A stretch of 64,000 bases of DNA from Apus apus (lineage: Eukaryota; Chordata; Aves; Apodiformes; Apodidae): assembly GCF_020740795.1 (NCBI RefSeq), contig NC_067286.1, positions 31,892,003 to 31,956,002 on the forward strand. The letters run 5' to 3'. Below, piece by piece: positions 60,441 through 64,000 of this stretch. The notes under the pieces are model-generated. The model was not told the DNA's origin and did not search any database. It worked only from the letters and a program-made list of their open reading frames with translations. The number at the start of each line of letters is the position of its first letter. The stretch's first letter is position 1. A program made the translations under genes and the position numbers.

Positions 60441-62852
60441 CTGGCTTGTTGCTGTCCATATGCTCACCATACGTGCACCAGTGGTACAAGCTGGCTGTAA
60501 CAGTAGCCCAGTGGCCCTGGGACTTAGGGAGTACTGTCTACATTTGGTGGGTCCCAATTGCCTTTCCTGCCAGCAGTGGGAAGGGCAGGAGAGAAGGGTC
60601 TAATGTATCCATTTTTCCATTTCAATGCTCTTGGAATATGCCACCAAGGCAATCCTATGGCTAGTTATACCACCTGTGGATATTCTTTGCCTTTCCAGGA
60701 CAAGACAGCAAAGCAACAATTTCAGGACAAGTTCAAGTTTGAAGTTGGGCTAGAAAAATAATCATAAAGCATATTGTCTATTGAATCCAGCTTCCATGTT
60801 TTTCATGCGCATGTCAGTAGAGCAGTCTGGTATCAGTGGGTGGATAACCACAGTTACTGAATATTTCTCATGAAAAATGTCTTTCTGTGGTTTTACTACT
60901 CTGGTTACTTTTTCAGATAAAATATAACAGCTTGGCTTTCAAATCAACCAAAAAGGTAAGACTTTAAATAAGATGAGAAGATATGTGCATGAAAGTGCTC
61001 AAAAAATCTGGGCCATAGTTCATACAGCTTTGATTCTGCACTTCTAAAGAAGGGAAGTGCTCATTGAAGTTAATTAATATTTTGGTTCCTTAGTAACTTG
61101 TGGAACAGAGCCTTGATATAAACACAGCTGGTGTGTGAGCATCTTCTACTGCTTCACAAGTTGCAGGATGTCATTTAAAGAGGAGGGCTTGTGAGGATGT
61201 TTATCAATTTAACTTGAGTTTGGCAGAAGTAGATGACGTAAGCACTTTACAATAGAAACATATACAAAATGCACCTAAAGACTTTTAACTCCTCCCAGAA
61301 AAAACAAACAAACAAACAATCAAACCAATTTAAAGAAGTTGTAAATTACATATTCCATGTACATAAAATACCATCATACTTATAAATTGCATGTGAAGTT
61401 TGTGGGAAATAGATCATCTGTTGACAAAGAAGTAACTGATTTTTAAATTTACTTTCACATCATAGAACATCTGTTTTATTTGATTTTAGAGTTCTGTTAC
61501 TGCAGGTTAACATTTGCTGTCTGAGCTTCCTATGGGAACAGTGGCCTAAAACATTGTCATGCTGTACCATGTGCTGGAGTGAACTGGACATCTTATCCAT
61601 AAATAGTTCAATGCTGTTTCAAAATAAAAGGAATTATCACTCCTGTGTATGGAATTTCTCCTAAAAATCTCGAATTCGGTTGATCTTAAGGTTAGGTGAT
61701 ATAAAGACATATGAGACAGATCTAGATCAGAGTACAAACAGATGCAGTCCTGGTTTCTTAGTTGTCACCACTGGGTAAATACCAGTGGTATTTACCTTCT
61801 TTTAACCTTTTCCTTCTTGTCTACAATTCAATTTTTTGTTTCAAAGAAAACCCAGACATCTGAGATAATTATATACTGTTTGGTCTCTTTCTCTGTGTTC
61901 AATAAAGAATTACTGGAAGACAAAAGCACAGAGGCCTTGACCATGGGACATCCAAGCATCTGCATATCTTGCAACTACAAGCACTTGAAAGCTTCAATTA
62001 TTATTTTGTCAGAATTTTGTTATGGTTTAGCAACACTTAATCTTGCATTGGACACCCAGGCCATCATGAAATTAAAGTAGAATTTGCTAAGGGAACAAAC
62101 AGCAGAAAGCTGTTTAGCCAGACTAATGAGATACTGTGAGGAGAGAAATAACGTTTAGATTCTCTTGCCTTCCCTCGAGAGTGACTGGGGGGAACCATCT
62201 CACTCTACATTCTGGATACTAATTTATCTAGAGTTTAATCCAATCAAATCAACTTTTTTGTCTTTAAGAAGTCTGCACACTGAGCATGTGTTTCCATTCT
62301 AATGCCACCCTGGTTGCCAGGAGCCAGGCTGCTTCTCAGTTTAATCAGTGGAATTTAATACAAGTTGATGGAGTAACTCCTGACTTTATTTTAATTCCCA
62401 ACCCTGCGACTGAACCTCAGAGCTCCCTTATGGATGAGAGTTTCCTCTACGTTGGATCACAGACTTAAAAAATGACAATGCCAAGATAGAAATAGAGAGA
62501 ATCTAAAGTAAGCAGTTTATTATGAAGGAAGATCTAAGTTGAACTACATTTTATATGGTGGATTTGTTGCACATCCTGGGTTTGTATGCTTATTGCATCA
62601 GTATCAGATTGTGGCTGAGATAAAACCTCTATGATTGTCTCATTTCACAAAATATGCAAACTAAATATCCATATGACTGTTAGGAATTATCTAAGGAAAG
62701 TAACAGTCTATGGGAAATCTTACTATAGGGAGTGTGCTCTTTGGTTTAGTTCCCTCTGTTACAGCATTATAATTCATTACAATCTGTGTAAACAAAGCTA
62801 TTTTTTTTACTGTACCTTTAAAAAGACAAAAAAGCACCCCAAACAGCTTAAA
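60441..62852. other. Intergenic DNA with an AAAC array
   Basis: No gene recognised. An AAAC array lies at 61301..61325. Frames up to 112 codons show no homology. Confidence 0.6.
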
Positions 62853-63804
62853 ATCATGGAATCATAGAATCACAGAACTATTCAGATTGGAAAAGACCCT
62901 TGGGATCACTGAGTCCAACCATCATACCCACTCTACAAAGTTCTCCCCTAAACCCTAAACCATATCCACCAACATCACATCCAAATGACCCTTAAACGCA
63001 TCCAGGGATGGTGACTCAACCACCTCCCTGGGCAGCCTACTCCAGTGTCTTACCACTCTCTCTGTGAAGAAATTTTTCCTAATGCCCAGTCTAAACCTAC
63101 CCTGTTGCAGCTTGAAGCCATTCCTTCTTGTTCTGTTGCTAATTACCTGTGAGAAGAGACCAGCAACAACCTCTCTACAATGTCCTTTCAAGTAGTTGTA
63201 GAGACTGACGAAGTCTCAGTCTCCCCTCAGCCTCCTCTTTCTCAAACTAAACATTCCCCACCCCTTCAAGCATTATTCATAAGATTTATTCTCTAGGCCC
63301 TTCACCAGCTTCGTTGCCCTCCTCTGTACTCAATCCAGCACCTCGATATCTCTCTTGAATTGAGGTGCCCAAAACTGGACACAATACTCCAGGAGTGGCC
63401 TCACCAGTGCTGAGTACAGGGGGACAATAACCTCTCTACTTCTGCTGGTCACACTATTTCTAAGACAAGCCAGGATGCCACTGGCTTTCTTGGCCACCTG
63501 GGCTCACTGCTGGCTCATATTCAGCTGCTTGTCAATTAGAGCCCCCAGGTCCTTTTCTGCCAGACACTTTCCAGCCACACTTCCCCAAGCCTGTAGCGTT
63601 GCCTGGGGCTGTTGTGGCCCAAGTGCAGGGCCCAGCACTTGGCCTTGTTGAAGCCCAGACCATTGACTTTAGCCCAACAATCCAATCTATCCAAGTCTCT
63701 CTGTAGAGCCTTCCTATTCTCGTGCAGATCAACACTCCCGCCTAGCATGGTGTCATCTGCAAACTTACTGATAATACACTCTATGTCCTTATCAAGATCA
63801 AGAT
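62853..63804 (-). mobile_element. CR1 LINE, reverse-transcriptase C-half to tail
   Basis: The tail AATCATGGAATCATAGAATC starts at about 62853. Minus-strand frames read [23 protein letters not shown] and [13 protein letters not shown] (62955..63191). Further right they read [21 protein letters not shown] (63536..63748), just after the reverse-transcriptase catalytic motif. Frameshifts separate the blocks. CR1 likeness ends near 63804. Confidence 0.93.
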
Positions 63805-64000
63805 CAAAATGTCATGTCATGTTAAATGCATTAACACATATGTACACTTACATACACTTGCAGATATAACCTGTGTGTTTATTCAAGATCTGCACACAAA
63901 TGTTTCTGCCTATCTTCTGTCAATGATAGTCACCTGTTGTATAGTGGGATATTACTATTCTCAAGAAAATAAGATGTAGAAAACAAAAACTATGACAACT
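63805..64000. other. Window end, nothing recognised
   Basis: About 200 AT-rich bases with no gene or repeat recognised. Confidence 0.5.

Overview
This is bird genomic DNA. Three things point to this: at least a dozen CR1 LINE fragments, several of them ending in the avian CR1 tail of ATTCTATG-type repeats; LTRs with avian-type TGTCCTGG termini; and a GC-rich CpG island next to an otherwise AT-rich, gene-poor flank. The LTR types look like those common in songbirds, but that is recalled rather than computed, and I cannot name the species.

The only host gene I can support is the first coding exon of gephyrin (GPHN) on the minus strand (2438..2501). It gives the 21 conserved N-terminal residues and a phase-1 splice donor. 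Intron 1 fills 1..2437 and the gene leaves the window to the left. The exon lies in a CpG island (about 1840..3260) with clustered GC boxes, a G-quadruplex-capable run and three short tandem repeats. This is a housekeeping-type TATA-less promoter.

Everything right of about 3.3 kb lies upstream of GPHN and looks like a gene desert filled with old repeats. CR1 copies on the minus strand lie near 3333, 3829, 14770, 22733, 26630, 43311, 48602, 50093, 60128 and 62853. Plus-strand copies lie at 31590, 45660 (split by a nested CR1 tail) and 56905. The last keeps an uninterrupted reverse-transcriptase reading frame but lacks its endonuclease half. Solitary LTRs lie at 17952..18651, 24309..25250, 25470..25891, 32722..32886 (inside a CR1 tail) and 52172..52972. 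No internal retroviral genes are present. Other structure: a 28-unit AAAAG array beside a C-tract (16120), three ATTT arrays, and a gapless 180-base direct repeat (54553 and 55957) at about 92% identity.

The exon and the repeats do not form a pathway. The window reads as a synaptic-scaffold/molybdenum-cofactor gene promoter facing away from a repeat-rich intergenic region. A few open frames (7396, 21000, 35652) have no recognisable homology and are reported with low confidence. I found no RNA genes, no CRISPR array and no convincing novel system. The most informative oddities are the nested insertions with target-site duplications, the very short LTR, and the direct repeat.
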